DNA of 63,679 nt, from assembly GCF_000317595.1 (NCBI RefSeq), contig NZ_AEJC01000406.1, forward strand, positions 1 through 63,679, given 5' to 3'. Positions 7,932 through 15,786 of the stretch are shown piece by piece. The stretch comes from Streptomyces ipomoeae 91-03. Its GTDB lineage: Bacteria; Actinomycetota; Actinomycetes; Streptomycetales; Streptomycetaceae. The notes beneath the pieces are model-generated. The model did not search any database. It was not told where the DNA came from and saw nothing but the letters and a program-made list of their open reading frames with translations. The number at the start of each line of letters is the position of its first letter. Position 1 is the stretch's first letter. A program made the translations under genes and the position numbers.

Positions 7932-9302
7932 ATGACTCAGCAGGGGGTGCGCTGGACGGCTGAGCAGGTGCTGGCACTGGCGCCTGACGCAGCGTCGCGC
8001 AAAGCCGGAAGCAAACTCGCCGCGGCCGGACCATGGTCGCAGGCGGGCACTTCGGACGAGGGGACGGTGTGGGGACTATGCAAGGGCAGTGGAAGCAAGC
8101 CGTATCAAACGATCGTCGACGTAGCGGACTCCGCCGGGCCCGCGTACAAGTGCAGTTGTCCGAGCCGCAAGTTCCCGTGCAAGCACGCGCTGGGGCTGCT
8201 GCTTCTCTGGGCGGGCGGCGACGGTGCGGTGTCACCCGGGCAGCCGCCGGACTGGGCGGAGCAGTGGTTGTCCGGCCGCCGCGCGCGTGCGGCGGAGAGG
8301 ACGACGATGACGGGCGCGGCATCTGGGGCCACGTCCGCTGATCCCGAGGCGGCGCGCCGCCGGGCCGAGCGTCGCGCCGAGCGGATCACCGCCGGCGCGA
8401 CGGAGCTCGAACAACGCCTGACCGACCTGCTCCGCGGTGGCCTGGCCACCGCGGAGCAGGCGGGGTACGGGCTGTGGGAGGAGACGGCGGCCCGTATGGT
8501 CGACGCCCAGGCTCCCGGACTCGCCGCGCGGGTCCGGGAGTTGGGGGCCATACCGGGATCGGGCCCGGGCTGGCCGGTCCGGTTGCTGGAGGAATGCGCC
8601 CTCCTCCACCTCCTCGACCAGGGCTGGCTCGGCCGGGACCGGCTCCCCGAGGGCCTCGCGGCCACGGTCCGCTCCCGCGTCGGCCTGCCCGCTTCCCCGG
8701 ACGGGCCGCCGATCCGCGACCGCTGGCTCGCCCTCGCCCAGTACGACACCTCCGACTCCCGTCTCACCACCCGCCGTATCTGGCTCCACGGCGCCGAATC
8801 GGGCCGTACGGCACTGCTCCTCTCCTATGGAGCCGCCGGCCGCGCACCCGAGCTGTCGCTTCCTGTGGGGCTGGCGTTCGAGGCGGAGCTGTCCGCATAC
8901 CCGGGCGCGGGGCAGCTACGGGCCGCCCTGGGCGAACGATTCACGGCACCCGAGCCGTCCGACATACGACCACCGGGGACGACCCCGGCCGACGCGGCGG
9001 CCCGCTACGGCGAGGCCCTGCGCGACGACCCATGGCTGGACTCCTACCCGGTCACCCTCACCCGCGTCATACCGACCCCGGACGGCGACTCCTGGCAACT
9101 GACCGACGCGGACACCGACCTGGCTCTCCCCATCACCCAGTCCGCCCTCTCCCGCCCGGGCCTGTGGCGCCTGGTCGCCCTCTCCGGCGGCAACCCCGTC
9201 ACCGTCTTCGGCGAATGCGGCCATCGCGGCTTCACTCCCCTGACGGCATGGGCGGAAGGGGCACAGGGGCCGACGGCCGGGCAGGCGGTGGCATTGTGCT
9301 GA
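7932..9302 (+). CDS. SWIM zinc-finger protein
   Basis: 456 residues. A SWIM motif lies at residues about 73-90: YKCSCPSRKFPCKHALGLLL (CxC...CxH). It is followed by the common WxxGG segment and a long helical region. SWIM domains bind Zn and nucleic acid or protein; no nuclease or transposase domain is present. The gene diverges from the MoxR operon and is followed, 220 bases on, by DUF5691. From memory it parallels YehQ of E. coli, whose neighbours are likewise a MoxR ATPase, a DUF5682-like protein and a VWA protein. The ATG lies 20 bases downstream of the inverted repeat, so the transcript may have a very short leader. Confidence 0.88.
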   Translation: MTQQGVRWTAEQVLALAPDAASRKAGSKLAAAGPWSQAGTSDEGTVWGLCKGSGSKPYQTIVDVADSAGPAYKCSCPSRKFPCKHALGLLLLWAGGDGAVSPGQPPDWAEQWLSGRRARAAERTTMTGAASGATSADPEAARRRAERRAERITAGATELEQRLTDLLRGGLATAEQAGYGLWEETAARMVDAQAPGLAARVRELGAIPGSGPGWPVRLLEECALLHLLDQGWLGRDRLPEGLAATVRSRVGLPASPDGPPIRDRWLALAQYDTSDSRLTTRRIWLHGAESGRTALLLSYGAAGRAPELSLPVGLAFEAELSAYPGAGQLRAALGERFTAPEPSDIRPPGTTPADAAARYGEALRDDPWLDSYPVTLTRVIPTPDGDSWQLTDADTDLALPITQSALSRPGLWRLVALSGGNPVTVFGECGHRGFTPLTAWAEGAQGPTAGQAVALC

Positions 9303-9522
9303 GGAAAGCGGGCCGATCTCGCCCCCGGGACTCAATCGCACTCAACTCCCCGGGGCTTGCCCTCACCCGTCGCCCCGGGCTCGACGGCACGCGGTACGAC
9401 CAGGTCGGCACGCGCGTGGACCACAGTCACCCCGTCTGCGATCCCGCGCGGCTCCCCGGGACTGACCGCACTCGCCTCCCCAGACCTGTACGACCGACCG
9501 TCCCGGCACGGAAGGAACACTC

Positions 9523-11130
9523 ATGACCAGCACTTCGGCCGCTTCGACGGGGCCCTCCTGGGAGGAGCTCGTCACGACGGCGCTGCTCGGCACGGATCGT
9601 CGTACGCCTCCGGGGTCGGGGCCCGGCCGGGAGGCGCCAGTGGCGCTGCTGGACGCGGCGGCGGTGGAGACCGTGCGGCGCAGGGCGGGGATACGGCCCG
9701 TACGGGCGGCGGCGCGGCCGGAGCCGGCGCTCGCGGACGTACGGCCGCCGCTGCCGCCCGCCGCGGCGCGCAGGCTGGCGACGCTGCTGGCCGACCGGCC
9801 CGGCGCGGGTGGGGGCCGCCGGGGTGCGGCTCCCGATCTGATGGAGCTGTTGCCCCAGTGGCTGGCGCTGGCGAACGCGTACGGCTACGCGCCGCCACCG
9901 GAGACGCTGCCCGCGCTGCTCGACGCGGCGCGTGGCCGTACCGACCTGCGGCCCGCCGCCCTGGCCTTCGCCGGCCCGCGGGCGTTGTGGCTGGCCCGGC
10001 TGAACACGGACTGGCGTTTCGCGCTGCGGGCCGCTCCCGGCAGCGGCGAGGCGCTGCCGGCAGCGGCCGAGCCGGAACGCGTCCAACGGCTCTGGCATGA
10101 AGGCCTGTTCGCGGAGCGCGTCGCCCTGCTCACGGCGCTGCGGGCCCAGGACCCCGCCGCCGCACGCGAGTTGCTGGCCGCCACCTGGTCGACGGAACGG
10201 GCCGAGGACCGGCTCATGTTCCTCGACACTCTCCGAACGGGGCTGGGGGCGGAGGACGAGCCGTTCCTGGAAGGGGCTTTGGCCGACCGCAGTCGCAATG
10301 TGCGGGCCACGGCGGCGGAGTTGCTGTCCGCGCTGCCCGCCTCGGCGCTCGCGGGGCGGATGGCGGAGCGGGCGACCGCCTGCGTCTCCGTCGACCACAT
10401 GAGCGACACGCCCACGATCGTGGTCGAGGCCCCGCACGAGTGCGACCCGGGCATGGAACGCGACGGTGTGCAGCCGAAGGCTCCCGCCGGGCGGGGCGAA
10501 CGGTCGTGGTGGCTGGGCCAGTTGGTGGAGGCGGCACCGCTCGGGGCGTGGTCGCGGCGGTTCGGGGGGCGTACGCCGGAGGAGATCCTGGCGCTGCCGG
10601 TCGCGGACGACTGGCAGGGGGAGCTGCACGGGGCGTGGTGCCGGGCGGCGGTGCGGCAGCGGGATGCCGGGTGGTCGCGGGCGCTGCTGGGCGCGCCCTC
10701 CACGCCCGAGGCCGGGGGGCCGGGGGCCGTGTCGCTGGCCGAGCGGGCCAAGTTGTTGGCGACGTTGGGGGATGAGGAGCGGGCCGAGTGGGTGGCCGGG
10801 TTCATCGGCACGCACGGGTTGTCGGAGGCGTTTCAGTTGTTGGGGGTGTGTGCGGTCCCGTGGGCTGCGCCGTTGGGGCGGGCGGTGGTGGACGCGCTCG
10901 ACATCGCGCGGGATGCGGGGAGTTATCCGTGGAGTTTCAGTGGGGTGATGGGGTTGGCCGAGCGGTGTCTGGATCCTGGGGAGGTGGGGCGGTTGGAGCC
11001 GCTCGCGGCTGTCGCCGAGGAACCCGAGGATGCGGTGCCGGGGGCCGGGGGGTACTGGGCCGAGGCGTTTCAGCGGCTTGCGACGACGCTGCGGTTGCGG
11101 GCGGCGATGTGGGCCGAGCTGGCGCCGTGA
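9523..11130 (+). CDS. DUF5691 family protein
   Basis: 535 residues. The N-terminus STGPSWEELVTTALLGTDRR, the downstream ARELLAATWSTERAEDRLMF and the LRTGLGAEDEPFLE pattern fit DUF5691, an actinobacterial family of HEAT-like helices. No catalytic motif, signal peptide or membrane segment is visible. CACGGAAGGAACACTC precedes the ATG, giving a good ribosome site. It sits immediately after the SWIM gene and shares its direction, so the pair probably forms the second arm of the MoxR/VWA module. The last roughly 150 codons use more TTG/GGG than the rest of the gene. Confidence 0.82.
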   Translation: MTSTSAASTGPSWEELVTTALLGTDRRTPPGSGPGREAPVALLDAAAVETVRRRAGIRPVRAAARPEPALADVRPPLPPAAARRLATLLADRPGAGGGRRGAAPDLMELLPQWLALANAYGYAPPPETLPALLDAARGRTDLRPAALAFAGPRALWLARLNTDWRFALRAAPGSGEALPAAAEPERVQRLWHEGLFAERVALLTALRAQDPAAARELLAATWSTERAEDRLMFLDTLRTGLGAEDEPFLEGALADRSRNVRATAAELLSALPASALAGRMAERATACVSVDHMSDTPTIVVEAPHECDPGMERDGVQPKAPAGRGERSWWLGQLVEAAPLGAWSRRFGGRTPEEILALPVADDWQGELHGAWCRAAVRQRDAGWSRALLGAPSTPEAGGPGAVSLAERAKLLATLGDEERAEWVAGFIGTHGLSEAFQLLGVCAVPWAAPLGRAVVDALDIARDAGSYPWSFSGVMGLAERCLDPGEVGRLEPLAAVAEEPEDAVPGAGGYWAEAFQRLATTLRLRAAMWAELAP

Positions 11131-11154
11131 CTTGTCCCTCTTGTCTCGCCCCCG

Positions 11155-11278
11155 CCGCCCCATCTCCCAGGGGCTGCCGCCCCTTCGGCCCCGCCACGCC
11201 ATCCAGCTCGAGAGGAGGGGGTTGGTTGGCGGGTGCGGGTTGTGTGTGATTGCTCACGCAGTTCCCCGCGCCTGAAAG
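11155..11278. repeat. Dispersed Streptomyces-type intergenic repeat (copy 1)
   Basis: CCCAGGGGCTGCCGCCCCTT near 11167 recurs, nearly unchanged, near 27380. TTGCTCACGCAGTTCCCCGC at 11250-11269 recurs near 37702 as TTGCTCGCGCAGTTCCCCGC. The elements are GC-rich, contain short G4/C4 hairpins, and lie only downstream of or between genes. Similar strings occur after many Streptomyces genes in my experience. Confidence 0.6.
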
Positions 11279-11286
11279 AGCCCGGG

Positions 11287-11311
11287 CGCGCCCCGCGCTT
11301 TGAGGGGCGCG
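11287..11311. terminator. Hairpin between convergent DUF5691 and icmB genes
   Basis: CGCGCCCC (11287-11294) pairs with GGGGCGCG (11304-11311) around a 9-base loop. A second small hairpin, GCGGC-TTC-GCCGC, follows at 11327-11339. The position between convergent stops suggests a bidirectional terminator without a U-tract, common in Streptomyces. Confidence 0.6.
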
Positions 11312-11401
11312 GGGCTGTATCGATGTGCGGCTTCGCCGCGATGGGGGAGCGGCCAGCCCCCACTCATCCGCAGCCGACAATGCGGCCCGACCGCCGGAGG
11401 C

Positions 11402-11818
11402 CTACGCCTCGGCCGGCTGGCGGACGTTCGTGCGCACCCAGTCCACGATGGACGCGGTCGTCGCGCCCGGGGTGAAGATCTCGGCCACACCCTTCTGCTT
11501 GAGAAGTGGGATGTCGGCGTCGGGGATGATGCCGCCGCCGAAGACGAGGATGTCCTCGGCGTCGCGCTCCTTGAGGAGGTCGATGACGGCGGCGAAGAGC
11601 GTGTTGTGGGCGCCGGAGAGGATGGAGAGGCCGATCGCGTCGGCGTCCTCCTGGATCGCGGTGTCGACGATCTGTTCCGGCGTCTGGTGGAGGCCGGTGT
11701 AGATGACCTCCATACCGGCGTCGCGCAGCGCCCGCGCGATCACCTTGGCCCCGCGATCATGGCCGTCGAGTCCCGGTTTGGCCACCACCACGCGGATCGG
11801 ACCGGCTGCCACACCCAT
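11402..11818 (-). CDS. icmB: B12-binding small subunit of an acyl-CoA mutase (IcmB-like)
   Basis: 138 residues, the size of free-standing B12 subunits. It has the base-off cobalamin signature LDGHDRGAKVIARAL (DxHxxG), then GLSILSGAHNTLF and FGGGIIP. It should pair with a separate large subunit to interconvert isobutyryl-CoA and butyryl-CoA (or a related acyl-CoA); no large-subunit gene lies in the window. I chose the ATG at 11818 because GGAGG lies five bases upstream. An ATG at 11830 would overlap that ribosome site. HcmB-like subunits look similar, so substrate choice is inferred. Confidence 0.85.
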   Translation of the reverse strand: MGVAAGPIRVVVAKPGLDGHDRGAKVIARALRDAGMEVIYTGLHQTPEQIVDTAIQEDADAIGLSILSGAHNTLFAAVIDLLKERDAEDILVFGGGIIPDADIPLLKQKGVAEIFTPGATTASIVDWVRTNVRQPAEA

Positions 11819-12528
11819 CACTTCCTCCATGAAACGACTACAACCAACCCGTAACTAAGCACAGCCGCACAAAAGGCGCGAACCGTGCGCACCGCACACT
11901 CACTACCCGCCGCACTACGTCCGCACGCCATCGGTTCCGCATCCACAGAACGGCTACCAGCACCACACCACCGGAGAAGTGAACGAACGTTATCTCCAGC
12001 ATCCCGCACCCCGCAGTTTCGCGGTGGATACCGAGGGGGAAATCACACGTAGGACACGTTCGCCGCGCACTGTTCCCGGTTTCCGCGGCTCACGCGTCGC
12101 GGGGATCGAGGATGATCACGGCATCCGTGCCGTACGTCCGGGCCCTGTGGCGTGCGCGCCAAGGGGCGGGTGCGGCCGCAAAGGAGAGTCGTCGAGAGGG
12201 CGCCGCACCACCCCGCTGTCCGTGGGAGGCCACGGCGCGGTGGGGCGGACCGGCGTTCGGCAGGCGGCGGATGACAGAAGGGCAGCAGCGACAGACGGGA
12301 CGCGGGGGAATCAGGAGGGCCCTCGCCACAGCACCGCTGCACCATGCGTCGCGCACTCATCACGTGCCGTAGTAGCTGTGGGACGCATCACGCACGCACC
12401 AGCGTCCGCGTACCGCCTACGTTGCGCACACAAGTCATCCGTCATCCGTCACCCGTGATTTCGGCTCTTCACAAAAGCATACGGGGGGAGGCAGAATCGG
12501 CCGCCCGTTTGTCGCCGGGAGGTCGGGC
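11819..12528. other. 710-base intergenic region between divergent icmB and lipase genes
   Basis: Contains the promoters of both divergent genes. I find no frame with a convincing start, ribosome site or protein. I also find no cobalamin riboswitch signature (no GCCACTG-type B12 box) upstream of icmB. The sequence near 12380-12500 is less GC-rich than the surroundings, and the lipase promoter is likely there. Confidence 0.5.
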
Positions 12529-13389
12529 ATGAAGGTCATCGGGGCGATAGCGCCTTTTGTACCGCTCTGTGAGCGGTTGCTGCCGATCAGGCTGGCAGGG
12601 CTCTCCATGGCGCTCGTCAAGGCGACCGCCCTGGAGTTGGCGATCCTCGCCGGGCATCTGCTGCTCTACCCGTCCGGGATCGCCCAGGAGCGCCGGACCC
12701 CGCCCGCACTCCCTTCAGCCGACACCCCCCGCCTCCCGACCGAGGACAAACCCCCGGTCGTCCTCCTGCACGGCTTCATCGACAACCGTTCCGTCTTCGT
12801 CCTGCTGCGCCGCGCCCTCGCGCAGCACGGCGGCCGGCACATCGAGTCGCTCAACTACTCGCCCCTCACCTGCGACATCCGCACCGCCGCCGAGCTGCTC
12901 GACCGGCACATCGAGGACATCTGCGAGCGCACGGGGCAGGAGCAGGTGGACGTCGTCGGGCACAGCCTGGGTGGACTGATAGCGCGGTACTACGTGCAGC
13001 GGCTCGGCGGCGACCGCCGCGTCCGTACGCTCATCACGCTCGGCACCCCGCACGGCGGCACCCGGGTCGTACCGCTCGCGAACGCGCACCCGATCGTCCG
13101 CCAGATGCGTCCGGGGTCGCAGGTCCTGGAGGACCTGCGCGAACCGGCGCCGGGTTGCCGTACGCGCTTCGTGGCGTTCTGGAGCGACTTCGACCACCTG
13201 ATGGACCCGGTGGAGACCGCCTGCATCGACCACCCGGACCTGATGGTGCAGAACGTCCAGGTCACGGGCATCGGCCACCTCGCCCTGCCCGTGCACCCCG
13301 CCGTCGCCACAGGAATATGCGAGGCGCTCGACACACCCTCCACGGGAGCCCGCCCCACCGCCCGCCCCGGCGGCCTGACCGTGGCGTAG
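12529..13389 (+). CDS. Alpha/beta-hydrolase, lipase-like
   Basis: 286 residues. GGGAGG lies just before the ATG. Residues 1-50 carry hydrophobic helices (about 20-45, LSMALVKATALELAILAGHL), so the enzyme is probably membrane-tethered or exported by a long signal anchor. The hydrolase core shows PPVVLLHGFIDNRSVFVLL (oxyanion loop), nucleophile elbow VGHSLGGLIARYYV (GHSLG), LITLGTPHGGTR, and a late GIGHLALP histidine. It resembles secreted actinobacterial triacylglycerol lipases and esterases of the EstA/LipA type. The substrate is not predictable. Confidence 0.85.
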   Translation: MKVIGAIAPFVPLCERLLPIRLAGLSMALVKATALELAILAGHLLLYPSGIAQERRTPPALPSADTPRLPTEDKPPVVLLHGFIDNRSVFVLLRRALAQHGGRHIESLNYSPLTCDIRTAAELLDRHIEDICERTGQEQVDVVGHSLGGLIARYYVQRLGGDRRVRTLITLGTPHGGTRVVPLANAHPIVRQMRPGSQVLEDLREPAPGCRTRFVAFWSDFDHLMDPVETACIDHPDLMVQNVQVTGIGHLALPVHPAVATGICEALDTPSTGARPTARPGGLTVA

Positions 13390-13793
13390 GCGGCGCAGGA
13401 CGATCAGATCGTGGCGCAGGGCAGTCCGATCCTGACGTAAAGCGGACTGAACTTGGCGTAAACCCGGCGTATGCCCATGCGCCCCCGCCACGCGTCCGGG
13501 CCGCGATACCCCTCCGGACAACAACCACGCGCCCCACCGCAGGCCCGCCGTCACGTCGCGGAACGCCCCGGCCCCCGCAACTCGGCCGCCCCACGACCCC
13601 CGCACACAGCCGTCCGATATCGAACAGGTTTCGAACACAAAGCCAAAGTCGTACCCACAGGCCGCCGAAAGACGCTCGAATGCCCGTTTCCTACGGCCGT
13701 GAAACCCGTTGAAGATTGTCGCGCCCGCATACCGCCGGGTACAGTCGCCGCACTGCTCTGCCAGCCCCTGTCGTCGAGGCGAAAGAGAAGTTG
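13390..13793. other. 400-base upstream region of the M23 gene
   Basis: No supported gene. It ends with the M23 promoter described separately. A loose TCGAACAGGTTTCGA palindrome near 13620 was considered as a LexA-type site but has the wrong spacing. Confidence 0.5.
13716..13745 (+). promoter_or_regulatory. Probable promoter of the M23 peptidase gene
   Basis: TTGTCG at 13716-13721, an 18-base spacer, and TACAGT at 13740-13745. This places a start about 42 bases before the GTG. It fits a housekeeping-type actinobacterial promoter by inspection only. Confidence 0.4.
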
Positions 13794-15434
13794 GTGAACG
13801 ATCGTCACCCGTCGGGGACCGCAACATCCCCGGCTCCGGCTTCCGAAGCCGATCCGGCGCACTTCGCGTCGTACGGCCAGCAGGGAGCCACCTTCGGCGG
13901 CGACTTCACCACGTACGGGGACTACACCGCCACTGGTTTTGAGTCCGGTCCCGACTCCGGCACCGGCGCGCACGCGACCGCCACCGGCACCTTCGCGACC
14001 GACCCCCTCTTCGGTGACCTGCCGGGCAACGACAACGGCACCGGTTCCTACGACGCCTCGCAGTGGTCGACGGGCAGCCACCAGACGCTGAACTACGACC
14101 CGTACGCCGCGCAGCACCATGCCGCGTTCGACACGGGTAGCTACGACACGACGTCCTGGTCGGCCGGTTATGAGCACCTCGCCCAGGTTCCGGCGCAGTC
14201 CACGGGCCCCGATTCCAGCGGCCAGTGGGACGCGAGCGGCTGGCTGCAGGCGGAACAGCTCGACCGGACGAGCCAGTTGGGCGCCGACCAGACCCAGCAG
14301 TGGGTCGGCATCCAGCACTTCGCAACGGGCGTGTTCGACGCCACGCAGTGGAACAGCGACGGCGCGTCCGCCACCATCGACGAGCACGGCGGCGACACCC
14401 CGGAGTCACACGACCACGGCGACGGCACTCCTGACTCGTACGACCACGGCGGCGGTACCCCCGAGTCACGCGACGCGCACGAGCATCCCTCGGCCGAGGC
14501 CATGGTGTTCGCCCAGCAGGCGACGGCGACCTTCGAGCAGATCGCCCCGTACGACCAGGACCACCCCCTTCCAACGGACGGCGAGTTCGAGGTCGACGAC
14601 GCGGACCGCGCCGGTCTTCTCGACGGCGAGGAGGAGGTCACCCCGGCCGCCCCCCGGAACCCGAGCCCCGGTCGGGCGGCTGCCCGCGCGGCCTCGCGTT
14701 CGCGTCGTCGTGCTCCGGCCAAACGTTCCGCCCTGCTGACCGTGGCCGTTCCGTCGGCCTGTGTCATGGGTGTCGCGGGGATCGCGGCGGCCTCCGTCGG
14801 CGTCGGCGGGGACGACAACACGGAGACAACGGCGGCGACCAAGTCGGACGCCACCGCGGTGAAACCGTCCATGGCCAACAACCAGCTCGACACCCAGCTC
14901 GAAAGCCTCTCCGCCGAGGCGGACGACTTCGCCGACCGGGCCAGCCGCACCCAGGAGCGCATCGACCTCAAGGCCCAGCAGGAGCTGGAGCAGAAGAAGG
15001 CGGCGGCGGAGGCGGCCCGCAAGGAGCGGCTGCGCCCGAAATTCGCGCTGCCGGTCTCACAGCACGGCCTCAGCGCGTACTACGGGCAGGCCGGCGTCAA
15101 CTGGATGTCCCTGCACACCGGCATCGACTTCCCCGTCTCCTACGGCACGCCGGTGATGGCCGCGACCGACGGCACCGTACGGACGCAGTGGAACAGCGCC
15201 TACGGCAACATGGTCATCGTGACCGCCAAGGACGGCACCGAGACCTGGTACTGCCACCTCTCCACGTACAAGGTCGCCTCCGGTACGACCGTCAAGGCCG
15301 GCGACGTCATCGCGTACTCCGGCAACTCGGGCAACTCGACCGGGCCGCACCTGCACTTCGAGGTGCACCCGGCCGGGGGCTCCGCCATAGACCCGTTGCC
15401 GTGGCTCCGTAGCCATGGGCTGGACCCGACGTAG
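13794..15434 (+). CDS. Membrane-anchored M23 (LytM/lysostaphin-like) peptidase with aromatic-repeat cytoplasmic region
   Basis: 546 residues from GTG 13794 (AGAGAAG upstream). Residues 1-300 are hydrophilic, Gly/Ser/Thr/Asp-rich, with four YDASQW-like motifs and a His/Asp stretch (HDHGDGTP, YDHGGGTP). A basic block (SRSRRRAPAKR) precedes a membrane helix at about 313-340, predicting a cytoplasmic N-terminus. After the membrane comes a coiled-coil segment (about 360-405), then the M23 domain with SLHTGIDF, a Zn-ligand His/Asp pair, TWYCHLS and GPHLHFEVHP (HxH). The Zn ligands look complete, so active peptidoglycan endopeptidase activity is expected outside the membrane. Confidence 0.88.
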   Translation: MNDRHPSGTATSPAPASEADPAHFASYGQQGATFGGDFTTYGDYTATGFESGPDSGTGAHATATGTFATDPLFGDLPGNDNGTGSYDASQWSTGSHQTLNYDPYAAQHHAAFDTGSYDTTSWSAGYEHLAQVPAQSTGPDSSGQWDASGWLQAEQLDRTSQLGADQTQQWVGIQHFATGVFDATQWNSDGASATIDEHGGDTPESHDHGDGTPDSYDHGGGTPESRDAHEHPSAEAMVFAQQATATFEQIAPYDQDHPLPTDGEFEVDDADRAGLLDGEEEVTPAAPRNPSPGRAAARAASRSRRRAPAKRSALLTVAVPSACVMGVAGIAAASVGVGGDDNTETTAATKSDATAVKPSMANNQLDTQLESLSAEADDFADRASRTQERIDLKAQQELEQKKAAAEAARKERLRPKFALPVSQHGLSAYYGQAGVNWMSLHTGIDFPVSYGTPVMAATDGTVRTQWNSAYGNMVIVTAKDGTETWYCHLSTYKVASGTTVKAGDVIAYSGNSGNSTGPHLHFEVHPAGGSAIDPLPWLRSHGLDPT

Positions 15435-15786
15435 GTGGACACGCGCCGGTAGGTTTGAGCACCCCCTACTGGGGTGAGCCCCCCGGCCCCCCGGCTCCCA
15501 TCGGCCTCCGGCCTCGTCCTCAGCCGCCGGACCGGACTTGATCGAGCTGCGGCTGGCCTTATCGAGTCCAGGGCGCATTTACCGAGTCGGCTCTCGGCTC
15601 ACTCTGTCGGCTTCGTGATTCGCTCTGTGCGCCTTCGCGTTCATGCTCGCCGTGTGAGTCCGGACGCGCCTGTCGAGCGACCGCACCGATACCCGGGGAT
15701 GTCCCCGACCTGGGCACGCCCCGTTGAGTTCCACTCCCGGGCGCGCCCCGTCGAGAGCCCCACTCCAGGGGGCACGCCCCACCGAG
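15435..15786. other. 350-base gap between convergent M23 and pcrA genes
   Basis: Apart from the hairpin at 15460 I see no gene. Recurring CACGCCCC(G/A)(T/C)CGAG-like and GTCGAG strings give a mildly repetitive texture around 15670-15790. Confidence 0.45.
15460..15476 (+). terminator. Short hairpin after the M23 gene
   Basis: CACCCC-CTACT-GGGGTG, a 6-bp stem 25 bases after the stop, preceded by GTTTGAG. A plausible weak terminator. Confidence 0.45.

Noticed and set aside
11979..12458. 159-codon plus-strand frame in the icmB/lipase gap
   Set aside because: Composition is unlike a protein, there is no ribosome site, and no recognisable motif.
11402..12528. Cobalamin riboswitch upstream of icmB
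   Set aside because: No B12-box sequence or multi-stem aptamer pattern is visible.
13610..13640. TCGAACAGGTTTCGA palindrome as a LexA/SOS box upstream of M23
   Set aside because: Centre spacing differs from the actinobacterial LexA consensus (CGAAC-N4-GTTCG), and the gene is not an SOS gene.
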